Source of the DNA: Alteromonas profundi
GTDB taxonomy: Bacteria > Pseudomonadota > Gammaproteobacteria > Enterobacterales > Alteromonadaceae
DNA: 64,000 nt
Direction of reading: 5' to 3'
Assembly: GCF_010500865.1 (NCBI RefSeq)
Contig: NZ_JAAAWN010000013.1
Location: 60,794-124,793 of the forward strand
Of the stretch, positions 1-9,672 are shown one piece after another. How positions within the stretch are numbered: position 1 is the first letter of the stretch; each line of letters starts with the position of its first letter. The notes beneath the pieces were generated by a model. That model did not search any database and was not told the DNA's origin. It was given only the letters and a program-made list of their open reading frames with translations. A program made the translations under genes and the position numbers.

Positions 1-813
1 AATAACACCCGCCATGTTGACCTTCAGCGGTAAATGCGTGCTCTGCGCGGCAAAAACCTGACGGCCCTGCTGACGCTTTGCGTAGTTTACCACAATTCTG
101 CGTTGTCCGCGCTCTACAAATACCACTAGGTATGTAAGGGCTACAACAATCACAGCAATCAACAACAAGAACAACAGATTAATGTCGCCTTGTCTTGCTT
201 GTTCCGCTGTCTGACCTATCGCTGTAGGTAGACCGGCAACAATACCAGCAAAAATCAAGATAGAGATACCGTTTCCAATACCTCGTTCGGTAATTTGCTC
301 ACCTAACCACATTAGGAACATAGTTCCTGTGACTAAGCTCACCACTGCCGTAAAGTAGAATCCGAAGCCAGGGTTTATCACCAATCCATTAATCAGGTTG
401 GGCAGACCAGTCGAAATACCAATTGACTGGAAGATGGCCAGTACCAACGTTAAATAACGTGTGTACTGACTTATCTTACGACGACCTGCCTCGCCTTCTT
501 TTTTAAGCTCGATCATCGGTGGATGAACCACCGAGAGCAACTGCATTATAATGGACGCAGTAATGTATGGCATAATGCCCAAAGCCAGAACGGATGCACG
601 CTCAAGCGCACCACCGGAGAACATGTTGAACATTTCTACAATGGTACCTTTCTGTTGCTCGAACAAGTCTGCAAGCACAGCTGGATCGATGCCAGGGATA
701 GGAACGTAAGAACCTAGTCTGAAAACAACAATCGCACCAAGTACGAACAACAATCTTGCCTTAAGCTCACTCAAGCCGCTTTTGGCGCCTGAATCCAATC
801 CTGGTTTAGCCAT
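1..813 (-). CDS. secY: Protein translocase subunit SecY (N-terminal 271 residues, cut by window edge)
   Basis: SecY is the channel subunit of the SecYEG translocon in the inner membrane. The reading frame starts at the ATG at 813 with [11 protein letters not shown] and stays open to base 1, where it reads KVNMAGVI, a recognisable SecY stretch. The hydrophobic segments expected of the first half of the channel are present. It is the last gene seen of the spc operon, starting 5 bases after the rplO stop, so it is co-transcribed with the ribosomal proteins as in other gammaproteobacteria. The C-terminal part lies outside the window. Confidence 0.95.
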   Translation of the reverse strand, partial: MAKPGLDSGAKSGLSELKARLLFVLGAIVVFRLGSYVPIPGIDPAVLADLFEQQKGTIVEMFNMFSGGALERASVLALGIMPYITASIIMQLLSVVHPPMIELKKEGEAGRRKISQYTRYLTLVLAIFQSIGISTGLPNLINGLVINPGFGFYFTAVVSLVTGTMFLMWLGEQITERGIGNGISILIFAGIVAGLPTAIGQTAEQARQGDINLLFLLLIAVIVVALTYLVVFVERGQRRIVVNYAKRQQGRQVFAAQSTHLPLKVNMAGVI

Positions 814-818
814 CTAGC

Positions 819-1253
819 TTATTCCTCTACTTTACCGCCAGCAGCTTCAATCGCTTCTTTAGCGCCTTTAGTAACCTTCAACCCGCTTACTGTAACAGCG
901 CGTGATATTTCACCGCTCTTCATAACTTTAACGAACTGGATCTCTTTTTTGATAAGACCCGCTGCTTTTAAAGTTTCAAGAGACGCTGTATCACCTTCAA
1001 CCTTCGCGATTTCAGCAAGAGTTACTTCATCAGAAACGAAGCTCTTGCGTGAAGTGAAACCGAACTTAGGAAGACGACGCTGGATAGGCATCTGACCACC
1101 TTCAAATCCTGGCTTAACGCGGCCACCTGAACGGCTTTTTTGACCTTTGTGGCCTACACCACTCGTTTTACCAAGACCTGAGCCGATACCACGACCAGTA
1201 CGCTTACCAGATTGTTTAGCTCCTGGTGCAGGAGCAATAGTATTTAAACGCAT
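819..1253 (-). CDS. rplO: 50S ribosomal protein L15
   Basis: L15 is a late-assembling large-subunit protein bound to 23S rRNA. The 144-residue product has the usual glycine- and lysine-rich N-terminal arm ([20 protein letters not shown]) followed by a compact C-terminal domain, and the length equals that of the E. coli protein. It sits between rpmD and secY, the conserved spc order, with 5-6 base gaps that fit translational coupling. Confidence 0.97.
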   Translation of the reverse strand: MRLNTIAPAPGAKQSGKRTGRGIGSGLGKTSGVGHKGQKSRSGGRVKPGFEGGQMPIQRRLPKFGFTSRKSFVSDEVTLAEIAKVEGDTASLETLKAAGLIKKEIQFVKVMKSGEISRAVTVSGLKVTKGAKEAIEAAGGKVEE

Positions 1254-1259
1254 AACTTA

Positions 1260-1436
1260 CTACTCCACTATCTCGACCATGTAATTAACACGGTGAATCA
1301 TGCCGCGTACACTAGGCGTATCTTCCAGTTCACGAACATGGTTGATTTTACGAAGGCCTAAGCCTTTAAGCGTAGCTTTGTGCTTTGGCAAACGGCCAAT
1401 CGCACTTTTAGTTTGCTTTACTTTAATCGTTGCCAT
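1260..1436 (-). CDS. rpmD: 50S ribosomal protein L30
   Basis: This 58-residue gene runs from the ATG at 1436 to the TAG at 1260. The product begins [20 protein letters not shown] and ends NYMVEIVE, matching bacterial L30 in length and sequence. Its position between rpsE (6-base gap) and rplO (6-base gap) is the conserved spc arrangement. L30 is a small protein of the large ribosomal subunit. Confidence 0.96.
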   Translation of the reverse strand: MATIKVKQTKSAIGRLPKHKATLKGLGLRKINHVRELEDTPSVRGMIHRVNYMVEIVE

Positions 1437-1442
1437 GTCTGA

Positions 1443-1943
1443 TTACCCCAAAATTTCTGATACAGACAATCCACGTTTCGCAGCAACTTTCGCTGGAGAA
1501 TTCATCTCTGTCAGCGCGTTAATTGTTGCACGAACAACGTTGATTGGGTTCGTAGAACCGTAACATTTTGAAAGTACGTTCTGTACACCAGCTACTTCAA
1601 GTACTGCACGCATTGCACCGCCGGCGATGATACCGGTACCTTCTGATGCAGGCTGCATGTAAACTTTAGAGCCAGAGTGACGACCTTTAATAGGGTGCTG
1701 TAACGTGTGGCCGTTAAGGTCTACGTCAACCATGTTGCGACGTGCCTTTTCCATAGCTTTTTGGATTGCAGCAGGAACTTCACGTGCCTTACCGTAACCA
1801 AAACCTACGCGACCATTACCGTCACCCACTACTGTCAATGCAGTGAAACTAAAGATACGACCACCTTTAACCACTTTAGAAACGCGGTTTACAGCAATCA
1901 ATTTCTCTAATAGTTCACCGTTCTGAACTTCTTGTTTAGCCAT
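1443..1943 (-). CDS. rpsE: 30S ribosomal protein S5
   Basis: S5 lies at the mRNA entry side of the small subunit and contributes to decoding fidelity. The 166-residue product has the N-terminal double-stranded-RNA-binding-like domain (around residues 10-75, with [19 protein letters not shown]) and the C-terminal S5 fold with [20 protein letters not shown]. Length and order match the gammaproteobacterial spc operon. Spectinomycin resistance positions map to the loop near residues 20-30 in this family; nothing unusual is visible there. Confidence 0.97.
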   Translation of the reverse strand: MAKQEVQNGELLEKLIAVNRVSKVVKGGRIFSFTALTVVGDGNGRVGFGYGKAREVPAAIQKAMEKARRNMVDVDLNGHTLQHPIKGRHSGSKVYMQPASEGTGIIAGGAMRAVLEVAGVQNVLSKCYGSTNPINVVRATINALTEMNSPAKVAAKRGLSVSEILG

Positions 1944-1952
1944 TATAAACTC

Positions 1953-2306
1953 CTAGAACTGAAGACCAGCTTCGCGAGCTGCATCAGCTAATGCCTTAAC
2001 GCGACCGTGGTATTTAAAACCACTACGATCGAAAGCCACTACTTTGATGCCTTTCTCAATAGCACGTTCTGCGATTGCTTTACCGACTACCGCTGCTGCT
2101 TCAGTATTGCCTGTAGACTTAAGATCTTTTGCAAGACCTGTTTCAACAGTTGAAGCCGCTGCCAACACTTCAGAACCGCTAGGAGCGATTAACTGAGCAT
2201 AGATGTGGCGAGGTGTACGGTTGATTACCAAGCGATGCGCGGCCAGTTCACGAATTTTTGCACGTGCGCGAGTTGCGCGACGAATGCGAGCTGTTTTCTT
2301 ATCCAT
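1953..2306 (-). CDS. rplR: 50S ribosomal protein L18
   Basis: L18 binds 5S rRNA and helps dock it into the large subunit. I start it at the ATG at 2306 ([20 protein letters not shown]), giving 117 residues as in E. coli. An in-frame ATG four codons upstream at 2318 would abut the rplF stop and is less likely. The C-terminus [20 protein letters not shown] is typical of the family. Confidence 0.96.
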   Translation of the reverse strand: MDKKTARIRRATRARAKIRELAAHRLVINRTPRHIYAQLIAPSGSEVLAAASTVETGLAKDLKSTGNTEAAAVVGKAIAERAIEKGIKVVAFDRSGFKYHGRVKALADAAREAGLQF

Positions 2307-2318
2307 CGTATCACCCAC

Positions 2319-2852
2319 CTACTTTTTCTTAGCTTCTTTACGACGTACGTGTTCGTCAGCATAACGTACACCTTTGCCTTTGTAAGGCTCTGGCGGACGG
2401 TAAGCGCGAATGTTCGCCGCAACCTGACCTACCACCTGCTTATCGGCGCCTTTAACGACGATTTCAGTTTGGCTAGGAGTTTCAACGGTAATGCCTTCAG
2501 GCATTTCGTATACTACAGGGTGAGAGAAACCTAGCGTAAGGTTAAGTTTGCTACCTTGTGCTTGCGCACGGTAACCAACACCGTTTAGCTGAAGTTTTTT
2601 CTCAAAACCTTGTGAAACACCTTGAACCATTGCATTTAGGATAGAGCGAACAGTACCAGCCTGTGCCCAACTGTCAGCGAAACCTTCACGTGGAAGTGCT
2701 TTAAGTTGGTTCTCTTCCTGTACAACTTCTACAGCGTTATTGAAAACGCGGGTCAAAGTGCCTTTACTACCTTTAGCGGTAACTTCTTGGCCAGAGATAG
2801 AAACTTCTACGCCTGATACCAAGTCTACTGGGGCTTTTGCTACTCGTGACAT
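2319..2852 (-). CDS. rplF: 50S ribosomal protein L6
   Basis: L6 sits near the factor-binding region of the large subunit. The product is 177 residues and begins [20 protein letters not shown]. It has the two tandem L6 domains (about residues 10-80 and 90-165), and the conserved C-terminal stretch [16 protein letters not shown] is present. It is separated by 13 bases from rpsH upstream. Confidence 0.97.
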   Translation of the reverse strand: MSRVAKAPVDLVSGVEVSISGQEVTAKGSKGTLTRVFNNAVEVVQEENQLKALPREGFADSWAQAGTVRSILNAMVQGVSQGFEKKLQLNGVGYRAQAQGSKLNLTLGFSHPVVYEMPEGITVETPSQTEIVVKGADKQVVGQVAANIRAYRPPEPYKGKGVRYADEHVRRKEAKKK

Positions 2853-2865
2853 TTCAACTCCTCCG

Positions 2866-3258
2866 TTATGCTACATAACCGATGATCTCACCGCCCATGC
2901 CAGCGTTACGCGCTGCACGGTCAGTCATCACACCTTTAGAAGTCGACACGATCGCGACACCCAATCCACCCATAACCTTTGGAAGCTCATCTTTTTTCTT
3001 ATAGATGCGCAGACCAGGGCGGCTTACACGCTCAATAGTGTCAATTACTTGCTTGCCTTCGAAGTACTTAAGCGTAACTTCTAAAACAGGCTTAACGTCA
3101 CCAGAGGCTGCATAGTCAGTAATATAACCTTCTGCCTTCAATACTTCACAAATAGCTACGCGAAGTTTAGAAGACGGCATAGTTACAGATACTTTCTGTG
3201 CCATCTGGCCGTTACGGATGCGGGTAAACATATCCGCGATAGGATCTTGCATGCTCAT
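2866..3258 (-). CDS. rpsH: 30S ribosomal protein S8
   Basis: S8 binds the central domain of 16S rRNA. In E. coli it also represses spc translation by binding its own mRNA near rplE. The 130-residue product starts [18 protein letters not shown] and ends with the family hallmark [20 protein letters not shown]. Length and position are standard. I did not resolve an S8-binding hairpin at the rplX-rplE junction. Confidence 0.97.
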   Translation of the reverse strand: MSMQDPIADMFTRIRNGQMAQKVSVTMPSSKLRVAICEVLKAEGYITDYAASGDVKPVLEVTLKYFEGKQVIDTIERVSRPGLRIYKKKDELPKVMGGLGVAIVSTSKGVMTDRAARNAGMGGEIIGYVA

Positions 3259-3271
3259 TATCAGCTACTCC

Positions 3272-3577
3272 TTACCAGCTGGCTTTTTTAAGGCCAGGGA
3301 CTTCACCGCGCATTGCAGCTTCACGAAGCTTAATACGGCTTAGACCAAATTTGCGTAGGTAACCATGTGGACGACCAGTAACGCGGCAGCGGTTACGCTG
3401 ACGAGATTTACTAGAGTCACGTGGCAGTTGTTGTAGCTTCAGAACAGCGTCCCAACGCTCTTCTTCAGAAGCGTTAACATCGCTGATAATCGCTTTAAGT
3501 GCGGCGCGCTTCTCAGCATACTTAGCAACTAGCTTAGTACGCTTAGCTTCGCGTGCCTTCATTGATTCTTTTGCCAT
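3272..3577 (-). CDS. rpsN: 30S ribosomal protein S14
   Basis: S14 is part of the 30S head. The 101-residue product is the long, zinc-independent form: the C-terminal part reads [20 protein letters not shown] and lacks the CxxC pairs of the short zinc-binding paralogue. It begins [20 protein letters not shown]. It lies between rplE and rpsH with 12-13 base gaps. Confidence 0.97.
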   Translation of the reverse strand: MAKESMKAREAKRTKLVAKYAEKRAALKAIISDVNASEEERWDAVLKLQQLPRDSSKSRQRNRCRVTGRPHGYLRKFGLSRIKLREAAMRGEVPGLKKASW

Positions 3578-3589
3578 AACCCTACACCC

Positions 3590-4129
3590 CTACTTTTTGA
3601 ATGGGAAGTTGAACGCGTCCAGCAGAGCACGTGCTTCGTCATTAGTATTCGCACTGGTAGTGATAGTAATATCCATACCGCGAACTTTATCCACTTTATC
3701 GAAATCGATTTCAGGGAAAATGATTTGCTCACGCACGCCCATGCTGTAGTTACCACGACCGTCGAATGATTTTGGGTTCAAACCACGGAAGTCGCGAACA
3801 CGTGGAATAGCGATTGAAATCAAACGCTCTAGGAATTCCCACATACGCTCGCCGCGTAAGGTTACTTTACAGCCAATCGGATAACCTTCACGGATTTTAA
3901 AGCCCGCTACTGATTTTCTTGCAACTGTGACTACAGGCTTCTGACCGGCGATAGCCGTCATGTCAGCTTGAGCATTCTCAAGTACCTTTTTGTCAGCAAC
4001 TGCTTCACCTAAACCCATGTTTAGAGTGATTTTTTCAATCCGAGGGACTTGCATGACGCTTTTGTACCCGAACTGCTTAGCAAGTTCAGCTACTACTGTT
4101 TCTTTATAGAAATCATGCAGTTTCGCCAT
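3590..4129 (-). CDS. rplE: 50S ribosomal protein L5
   Basis: L5 forms the 5S rRNA complex with L18 and L25. The start is set at the ATG at 4129 ([20 protein letters not shown]), giving 179 residues exactly as in E. coli; an ATG four codons upstream is also in frame. The conserved segment [20 protein letters not shown] is present. There are 17 bases between rplX and this start, the place where S8 autoregulation acts in E. coli. Confidence 0.97.
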
Positions 4130-4146
4130 CGTACTCTCCAATATAA

Positions 4147-4461
4147 TTAAACAAGTTCACCGTTTGACTTAAAGAAACGAACTTTCTTCTCGTCTTCAAC
4201 ACGGAAACCAACGCGATCTGCTTTGCCCGTTGCCGGGTTAACAATCGCAACATTAGAAACGTGAATAGAAGCTTCTTTCTCAACAATACCACCAGCAATA
4301 CCCATTTGAGGGTTAGGCTTAGTGTGTTTCTTGACGAGATTAACGCCTTCTACAATTACACGGTTATCAGCAATAAGCACTTTAAGGACTTTGCCTTGTT
4401 TGCCTTTGTCTTTACCCGCTAATACGACTACTTCATCATCACGACGAATTTTATTAGCCAT
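4147..4461 (-). CDS. rplX: 50S ribosomal protein L24
   Basis: L24 is an assembly-initiating protein at the 5' end of 23S rRNA. The 104-residue product starts [20 protein letters not shown] with the KOW motif at about residues 6-32. The later segment [19 protein letters not shown] is family-typical. It lies 12 bases downstream of rplN. Confidence 0.97.
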
Positions 4462-4473
4462 TATCGTGACTCC

Positions 4474-4842
4474 TTATAGTACCTCTGGGGCCAATGAGAT
4501 GATTTTCATGAAGTTTTCACTTCTCAACTCACGGGTTACCGGTCCAAAGATACGCGTACCAATTGGTTGCTTGTTTGCATTAAGCAAAACAGCCGCGTTA
4601 CCGTCAAAACGAATGGATGAACCATCAGCACGACGAACGCCTTTTCTAGTACGCACCACCACTGCATTCAGTACGTCACCTTTTTTAACTTTACCGCGAG
4701 GAATTGCTTCCTTAACAGTAACTTTGATGATGTCACCGATACCTGCATAACGGCGATGCGAGCCACCAAGAACCTTAATACACTGAACCCTGCGAGCGCC
4801 GCTGTTGTCTGCAACGTCCAGGTTAGTTTGCATTTGGATCAT
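4474..4842 (-). CDS. rplN: 50S ribosomal protein L14
   Basis: L14 is a large-subunit protein at the subunit interface. The 122-residue product starts [20 protein letters not shown] and is full length. It is the promoter-proximal gene of the block. In E. coli and most relatives rpsQ and the rest of the S10 operon come immediately upstream. Here the next upstream gene is an unrelated hybrid kinase about 220 bases away, so the spc operon must have its own promoter in the 4843-5062 gap. Confidence 0.97.
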   Translation of the reverse strand: MIQMQTNLDVADNSGARRVQCIKVLGGSHRRYAGIGDIIKVTVKEAIPRGKVKKGDVLNAVVVRTRKGVRRADGSSIRFDGNAAVLLNANKQPIGTRIFGPVTRELRSENFMKIISLAPEVL

Positions 4843-4916
4843 GTTAGTGCTCCGCTCTAAAAATTAAGACTCTCCCGAGTCGTTTAAGCTGCTAACTCCA
4901 ACAAGGATTTGCTGAA

Positions 4917-4922
4917 ATTATA
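4917..4922 (-). promoter_or_regulatory. Candidate -10 element of the spc operon promoter
   Basis: Read on the minus strand, 4922-4917 is TATAAT inside the run TATGTATATAATTTC, about 75 bases before the rplN start. No good -35 hexamer lies 16-18 bases upstream; that interval is GC-rich (CGCGCCCTTTTT). The box is the best candidate because rplN is the first gene of its operon here and no other TATAAT-like sequence is evident in the 220-base gap. Confidence 0.5.
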
Positions 4923-5062
4923 TACATACCCCCACAAAAAGGGCGCGAAATGATAACAGAAAACTTGGGGTAGTGATAGCAGTAAATTGAATTATTTTTA
5001 AACGATGGGGAAATAAAGAGTGGCTCTAGAAATTCTACAGCCACCGAAGGGATTATAGCTTA

Positions 5063-7162
5063 TTACGCAGACGTTTTCAAAGCATGTTCTGATAAGGCTA
5101 GGTGATACTGCAAGCATTTATGTAATCGGCTTGTTCCCACGGGTTTTGAGATAAAATCGTTCATGCCTGCTTGTAGGCATTTCTCCTTTTCGCCATTTAA
5201 CGCATTTGCGGTAAGCGCCACTATGGTCATTGCTTCGCCCTGCCCGCCTAGCTCACGTATACACTTAGTGGCTTGTAGGCCATCGAGTATAGGCATATGA
5301 CAATCCATAAATACCAAATCGTAAGGGCGCTGCTCGGCAATAGAGGCCTTTACTTTAGCTACGCCTCTTTCACCATTGTCTGCTAAGTCTACGTTAACAC
5401 CTATTTCTTTAAGCTGTTCTTTAATAACAATTTGGTTTATTTCGTTATCTTCAACCACCAGCACTCGTGCTTTCTCTAACGCCTCTCGAGATATTTTTCT
5501 ACTGCTATTGGCTCTTACGCCCAGCGCGTTTTCGCGCCTAATTTCATCTGCGCTGTTTAAAATAAGGGTTACTACAAACTTAGCGCCCTTCCCTATTTCG
5601 CTGGCAACCTCAACGTTACCGCCATAGTGAGACACTATTTTTTTGACAATGGCTAACCCTAAACCAGTGCCGCCAAAGCGCCGTTGCGTCGACTCTTCAG
5701 CCTGATGAAATGGAGTAAAGATGACTTCTTGTTGGGGTTGGCTAATGCCAATGCCAGTATCGGTAACAATAATTTTTACGCGAAACCTGCCAGCGCCATA
5801 CTCCGTACAACGCGTGGTAAGCGCAACAGAGCCATTAGGCGTAAACTTAATGGCATTGGTTAGCAAGTTTATAATTATCTGGCTTAGGCGTAACCCGTCT
5901 GCCACAAACATAGTGTTTTTTAGCGCTTTAGTATTTATGTTCAGCGCCAAGCCTTTCTTATTCGCTAAACGGGTAAACATGGGTACTTGCAGTTCAATTA
6001 TCTCATCTAAACTTACCGTGGCTTCTTCAAACCCCATATGGCCTGAGTCAATTTTAGAAAAATCGAGTACATCGTTTACAATACCAAGTAGAGAATCGGC
6101 GCTGCGTACTGCAATATCTAAATATTGCTTCTGTTTACTGGTTAGTGGGGTATTTGCAAGGGTTTCTAACATACCTTGCACGCCATGAATGGGGGTTCTA
6201 ATCTCGTGGCTCATGTTGGCTAAGAAGCCGCTACGGGCTTCAAGGGACTTTTCGGCTAATTCGGTTTTTTCTTGGAGCGACTGTAGGGTAAACATGCGCT
6301 CGGTAATATCTCGCGTGGCACCAATTACCTTAATACATTTTCCATTTTTCATAACGGGGTGTGCGCGGGTTTCAAGCCAGCGAGTTTCGCCCGCATCGGT
6401 AAGCACTTCTAATTCGTAGGTGCAATCTTCGCCAGTTGCAATGATTTCGGTAAACTTTTCTTGGTATTGCTTTTTAGTGGCCTCTTTTTTAATTAGGCCA
6501 AGTACCCGCTCTGCACTCATTTTCTCGTTCACATCTATGTGCACGATGCCTTTTAACATATCGCTCCACTCTAGCGAGTCATTTAAGAAGTCATATTCCC
6601 AGGTGCCTACTCCCGCCAATTCTGTTATTTGCGTTAGCATAAGGTTTTGCGCCTCTAGCTTCGCTTTCTGTTGTACCATTTCATCAAATGATTGTTGTTT
6701 GGTAATGTGCGAACCTATCCAGTCTGCCAGTAATAGTAGATAGTCGTAATCAAGATTAGAGAAGGCGGCTTCTCGGGGGCATGTTGAGGAAAAATTTAAC
6801 GTACCGTATAGCTGATTGTTAACGCGAATGGGAGCAGCTACGTAGCTTCGTAAGTCGTATTTTTCATAACAGGGGTGTTCGCTACCTGGAAATACTGCAA
6901 CATCGTGATACGACACTATGTTATCGGCTTCGATGGTATCTTTGCAGTAAGTATCGGCAAGTAAATAGCTTGAGTTAGGTTTTATCTTCTCGTCTGGCGA
7001 TACCGCATACATAACTTTATAAGTATTACCGGTAATATAGCTCACTATTGCCGTTTCAAGGCCCAACACTTCGCTGCCCATTTTTAATAGGTGTGCAACT
7101 TTCTCCACAAACGCTAAATTACCGTCTGTGGAAATTTCATGCAGGCTCTTAATAACACTCAT
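5063..7162 (-). CDS. Hybrid sensor histidine kinase (GAF-PAS-HisKA-HATPase-REC)
   Basis: A 699-residue cytoplasmic signalling protein with no membrane segments. Domains in order: GAF-like at about 15-155 (with YVAAPIRVNNQLYGTLNF), PAS/PAC at about 185-290 (ending GATRDITERM), HisKA with phospho-acceptor His319 in MSHEIRTP, HATPase at about 410-540 (LLTNAIKF N-box, DTGIGI, GGTGLGLAI), and a receiver at about 566-690 with phospho-acceptor Asp620 in VFMDCHMP. It has no output domain and no Hpt, so it must pass phosphate to an unlinked partner. It stands alone between the spc operon and a lipoprotein gene. The ligand of the GAF domain is unknown. Confidence 0.9.
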   Translation of the reverse strand: MSVIKSLHEISTDGNLAFVEKVAHLLKMGSEVLGLETAIVSYITGNTYKVMYAVSPDEKIKPNSSYLLADTYCKDTIEADNIVSYHDVAVFPGSEHPCYEKYDLRSYVAAPIRVNNQLYGTLNFSSTCPREAAFSNLDYDYLLLLADWIGSHITKQQSFDEMVQQKAKLEAQNLMLTQITELAGVGTWEYDFLNDSLEWSDMLKGIVHIDVNEKMSAERVLGLIKKEATKKQYQEKFTEIIATGEDCTYELEVLTDAGETRWLETRAHPVMKNGKCIKVIGATRDITERMFTLQSLQEKTELAEKSLEARSGFLANMSHEIRTPIHGVQGMLETLANTPLTSKQKQYLDIAVRSADSLLGIVNDVLDFSKIDSGHMGFEEATVSLDEIIELQVPMFTRLANKKGLALNINTKALKNTMFVADGLRLSQIIINLLTNAIKFTPNGSVALTTRCTEYGAGRFRVKIIVTDTGIGISQPQQEVIFTPFHQAEESTQRRFGGTGLGLAIVKKIVSHYGGNVEVASEIGKGAKFVVTLILNSADEIRRENALGVRANSSRKISREALEKARVLVVEDNEINQIVIKEQLKEIGVNVDLADNGERGVAKVKASIAEQRPYDLVFMDCHMPILDGLQATKCIRELGGQGEAMTIVALTANALNGEKEKCLQAGMNDFISKPVGTSRLHKCLQYHLALSEHALKTSA

Positions 7163-7200
7163 GAGGTTCCCCCTAGTTAGGATCTCTTACTTACGCAAGC

Positions 7201-7231
7201 AAAAAAGGCCACTGCGCTATACAGTGGCCTT
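7201..7231 (-). terminator. Rho-independent terminator of the DUF4397-like lipoprotein gene
   Basis: A perfect 10-base stem, 7205-7214 with 7222-7231, has a 7-base loop and reads on the minus strand as GGCCACTG...CAGTGGCC followed by TTTTTT. It lies about 75 bases past the stop of the 7307-8683 gene, after a second hairpin at 7263-7296. Confidence 0.85.
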
Positions 7232-7262
7232 CATTAAGATAATCTAAATTGAGTGTTTTAAC

Positions 7263-7296
7263 AGCAAAGTAGACTAAGCAATTAGTCTACTTTGCT
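7263..7296. repeat. Perfect 15-base inverted repeat in the 3' untranslated region
   Basis: 7263-7277 pairs perfectly with 7282-7296 around a 4-base loop (AGCAAAGTAGACTAA and its complement). It begins only 11 bases past the lipoprotein stop and has no T-run, so it is not itself a classical terminator. In tandem with the terminator at 7201-7231 it would protect the 3' end of the mRNA or slow exonucleases. A protein-binding palindrome is also possible. Confidence 0.6.
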
Positions 7297-7306
7297 TAGT
7301 TATTAA

Positions 7307-8683
7307 CTAGTAAAGGATGTTTATTTCGTAGCCTGTTGCCGTATCAGCTGGCTCAACAGTAACAATATAGTTCTCTTCTTCAGTAAATCCGAACAACGAT
7401 GTTCTGTCTAGTAGCACCTGTTCTTCGTTGTCATCTTCATATACTGCAATCACTTCGTAGTAGTCTGATGGAAGGACTTCTGTCTTCGTTTCACCAAACT
7501 CTAGGTTTTGTAGGTCGTACTCTGCGGTGTCGATAGTTTCATCGTTACGTACTAGGTAAAAATCAACATCATCGAAGTCGCTAACCAAATTAACGAAGTT
7601 CACCGTTTTATCGTAGGCCTGTGGAAGTCCGCTTTCGATAAACGTGGCTGCGCCAAGCGCACCATCTTGCTCGTAAATAAGAATGGCTTTACTTTCACCT
7701 TGGTTCAAGGTGATGAGTTTATTGCTTAGGCTGGTAAGTTCACCGCTTGGATCGGTTACCGTTACACGGTAGTCACCATAGCGAATTTCTGAGAAGTCAC
7801 TGAGTTCGTCAGCAGATAAAGTAAATTCTACATCTTCTTCGTCGGTATTGCCGCCAAACGTTACTGTTAAGTCACTATCAACATTGGTTGAATTGTAAAT
7901 ACGGTACTGTGCATCGGCTTCTACATCGGTAAGCGCTGTTACCGACGATGAGTTTAGAATGGTATCTACCACTACGCCGTTTTGAATTGCGCCACTTACG
8001 TCGCGTATGGTGAGTAGGTACTCAGTCTCATAAACAAAGTCGAGGGTTTGTGATTCGAACACCACATCTGTGCTACCTGGCTCGGTAAGATAAATAGTGT
8101 ATTCGCCTTCATCAAAGTTGTCGCTGTCATCATCTTGATCCCAGTACTCGAACTCTATCATTTCATTGGCGGTTACTGTTCCTAGGAAGTTGGCTGCTTC
8201 AAAGGGGTCGCCCGAGTCGCTTAAATAGAAGTCATACGAATCTTCATCTAAGGTTACAGACAAGGCGAATAGGCGGAAGTGATCTTCCATTGTATCCCGT
8301 TCATAGGTGTATTCTGAAATAACCGGGTTATCAAAGTCGCCGCTTAATACAATAAGGGTTTTTACACCGTATTTTAGTTTGACGGTGTAGTTCCCAACCA
8401 GTACTTCTTGGTCGTCTGAGTCAGTACGAATGAACTCTAGGTCTATTTCGTCGTTGTCCATAGAGTACATTGCGGTAGCGTCACCGAACTGGGCTGAGCC
8501 GAAGCTATCGCCATCTTCTTCACGCATCTCTACATTTGCGCCGTTTGGTGATGCATTGTAAAACTGAATGTAAGCATATGAGTAATCTGAACTGCTATCA
8601 GAACCACCGCAGGCACTTAAGCCTAGTAGCGCGATAAGTCCAAGGGCTACAGTTCGTAACCAAGCTGGAGAGTGAAATTGCAT
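7307..8683 (-). CDS. Secreted lipoprotein with DUF4397-like repeats
   Basis: A 458-residue lipoprotein. A signal peptide of about 24 residues ends in the lipobox LSAC, followed by GGSDSSSD. The mature part is very acidic and made of several similar beta-rich units starting with phrases like YIQFYNASPNGANVEMREED and YRIYNSTNVDSDLTVTFGG. These resemble DUF4397 domains, which read as 'V.VVNASPD..DVDFYLD'. The +2 residue of the lipoprotein is Gly, which predicts outer-membrane sorting. AAGGAC lies upstream of the ATG. It is a monocistronic unit with its own double hairpin 3' end. The function is unknown. Confidence 0.75.
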   Translation of the reverse strand: MQFHSPAWLRTVALGLIALLGLSACGGSDSSSDYSYAYIQFYNASPNGANVEMREEDGDSFGSAQFGDATAMYSMDNDEIDLEFIRTDSDDQEVLVGNYTVKLKYGVKTLIVLSGDFDNPVISEYTYERDTMEDHFRLFALSVTLDEDSYDFYLSDSGDPFEAANFLGTVTANEMIEFEYWDQDDDSDNFDEGEYTIYLTEPGSTDVVFESQTLDFVYETEYLLTIRDVSGAIQNGVVVDTILNSSSVTALTDVEADAQYRIYNSTNVDSDLTVTFGGNTDEEDVEFTLSADELSDFSEIRYGDYRVTVTDPSGELTSLSNKLITLNQGESKAILIYEQDGALGAATFIESGLPQAYDKTVNFVNLVSDFDDVDFYLVRNDETIDTAEYDLQNLEFGETKTEVLPSDYYEVIAVYEDDNEEQVLLDRTSLFGFTEEENYIVTVEPADTATGYEINILY

Positions 8684-8865
8684 AAAGTAAATGTCCTTAC
8701 TGAATCATTATTGTGTTGAGCATGGGTATGTTTAGCTCAAATAGGGGTGAACTATACTGCCGTATGGCAATAATGAGATGGCTCAGTTCGCACCTTTACA
8801 CTTTCTTTGCAAAGCTGACATTTTGTAGGGGTTTCTATTATGGGGTGAAGCTCTTAGCAGCAAGA

Positions 8866-8892
8866 ATAAAAAAGCCCGCGAATGCGGGCTTT
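8866..8892 (-). terminator. Rho-independent terminator of rnr-rlmB
   Basis: AAAGCCCGC (8871-8879) pairs with GCGGGCTTT (8884-8892) around the loop GAAT. On the minus strand the stem is followed by TTTTTTATT. It lies 40 bases downstream of the rlmB stop. The facing region on the plus strand (8713-8925) shows no supported gene. Confidence 0.85.
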
Positions 8893-8931
8893 AAGCAAAA
8901 TAAAACGCTGTGTTTCGTGCAGTAGCTAGCG

Positions 8932-9672
8932 CTAGGCCTGGCGCTGACGAACTATCTCATATAAACAAACACCTGTAGCAACCGACACATTTAAGCTGGT
9001 AACGCTGCCCGCCATAGGCAGTTTCACTAACTCATCACAGTTTTCTTTGGTTAACCTGCGCATTCCCTTGCCTTCTGCGCCCATTACCAAAGCGGTGGGG
9101 CCTTTAAGGTCTACATCGTAAAGGGTTTTATCGGTTTCACCTGCGGTGCCTACAATCCACAATCCGCGGGTTTGTAAATGCTTTAAAGTACGCGATAAAT
9201 TGGTTACCTGAATAAGGGGTACAACTTCCGCCGCCCCACAGGCTACTTTTCGTACCGTGCCATTTAGGCTGGCAGACTTATCTTTTGGCACAACCACAGC
9301 ATGAACGCCCGCGCCATCGCCGGTACGTAAACAGGCACCTAAGTTGTGCGGGTCGGTTACCCCATCTAGCACCAAAATAAGTGGCTGCGATTGGCTATCA
9401 AGAATACGGTCTAAATCGGCTTCATCTAATACACGGGCCGGTTTCGCTCTTGCTACAACACCTTGATGTTGCTCGCCGTTAACTTTGTCGTCTAACGCTT
9501 TGCGCTGACAAAATTGCACTGAAATACCGAAGCGACGCGCTTGGTTAACTATATTGGTTAGGCGTTCATCATTGCGCCCTTTCAGTACCATTACTTCCAT
9601 TACCCGCTCGGGCTCTTGCTCTAATACCGACTGCATAGCATGTAGCCCGTATAACCATTCTTGCTGCGCCAC
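8932..9672 (-). CDS. rlmB: 23S rRNA (guanosine-2251-2'-O)-methyltransferase RlmB
   Basis: RlmB methylates the 2'-OH of G2251 in the P-loop of 23S rRNA with S-adenosylmethionine. The 246-residue protein has the N-terminal substrate-binding domain (about 1-75) and the SpoU/TrmH knotted domain with motifs [15 protein letters not shown] (about residue 98), VMGAEGKGM (about 195) and [18 protein letters not shown] (about 215). It starts with GTG at 9672, which overlaps the rnr TAG by one base (TAGTG). The two are therefore translationally coupled, as in the common rnr-rlmB pair. Confidence 0.95.
   Translation of the reverse strand: MAQQEWLYGLHAMQSVLEQEPERVMEVMVLKGRNDERLTNIVNQARRFGISVQFCQRKALDDKVNGEQHQGVVARAKPARVLDEADLDRILDSQSQPLILVLDGVTDPHNLGACLRTGDGAGVHAVVVPKDKSASLNGTVRKVACGAAEVVPLIQVTNLSRTLKHLQTRGLWIVGTAGETDKTLYDVDLKGPTALVMGAEGKGMRRLTKENCDELVKLPMAGSVTSLNVSVATGVCLYEIVRQRQA

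Noticed and set aside
523..717. 64-codon frame on the plus strand opposite secY
   Set aside because: Lies wholly antisense to the well-supported secY coding sequence and has no ribosome site or recognisable content.
8713..8925. 70-codon plus-strand frame between the lipoprotein gene and rlmB
   Set aside because: Its end contains the rlmB terminator hairpin, and the product shows no coherent domain.
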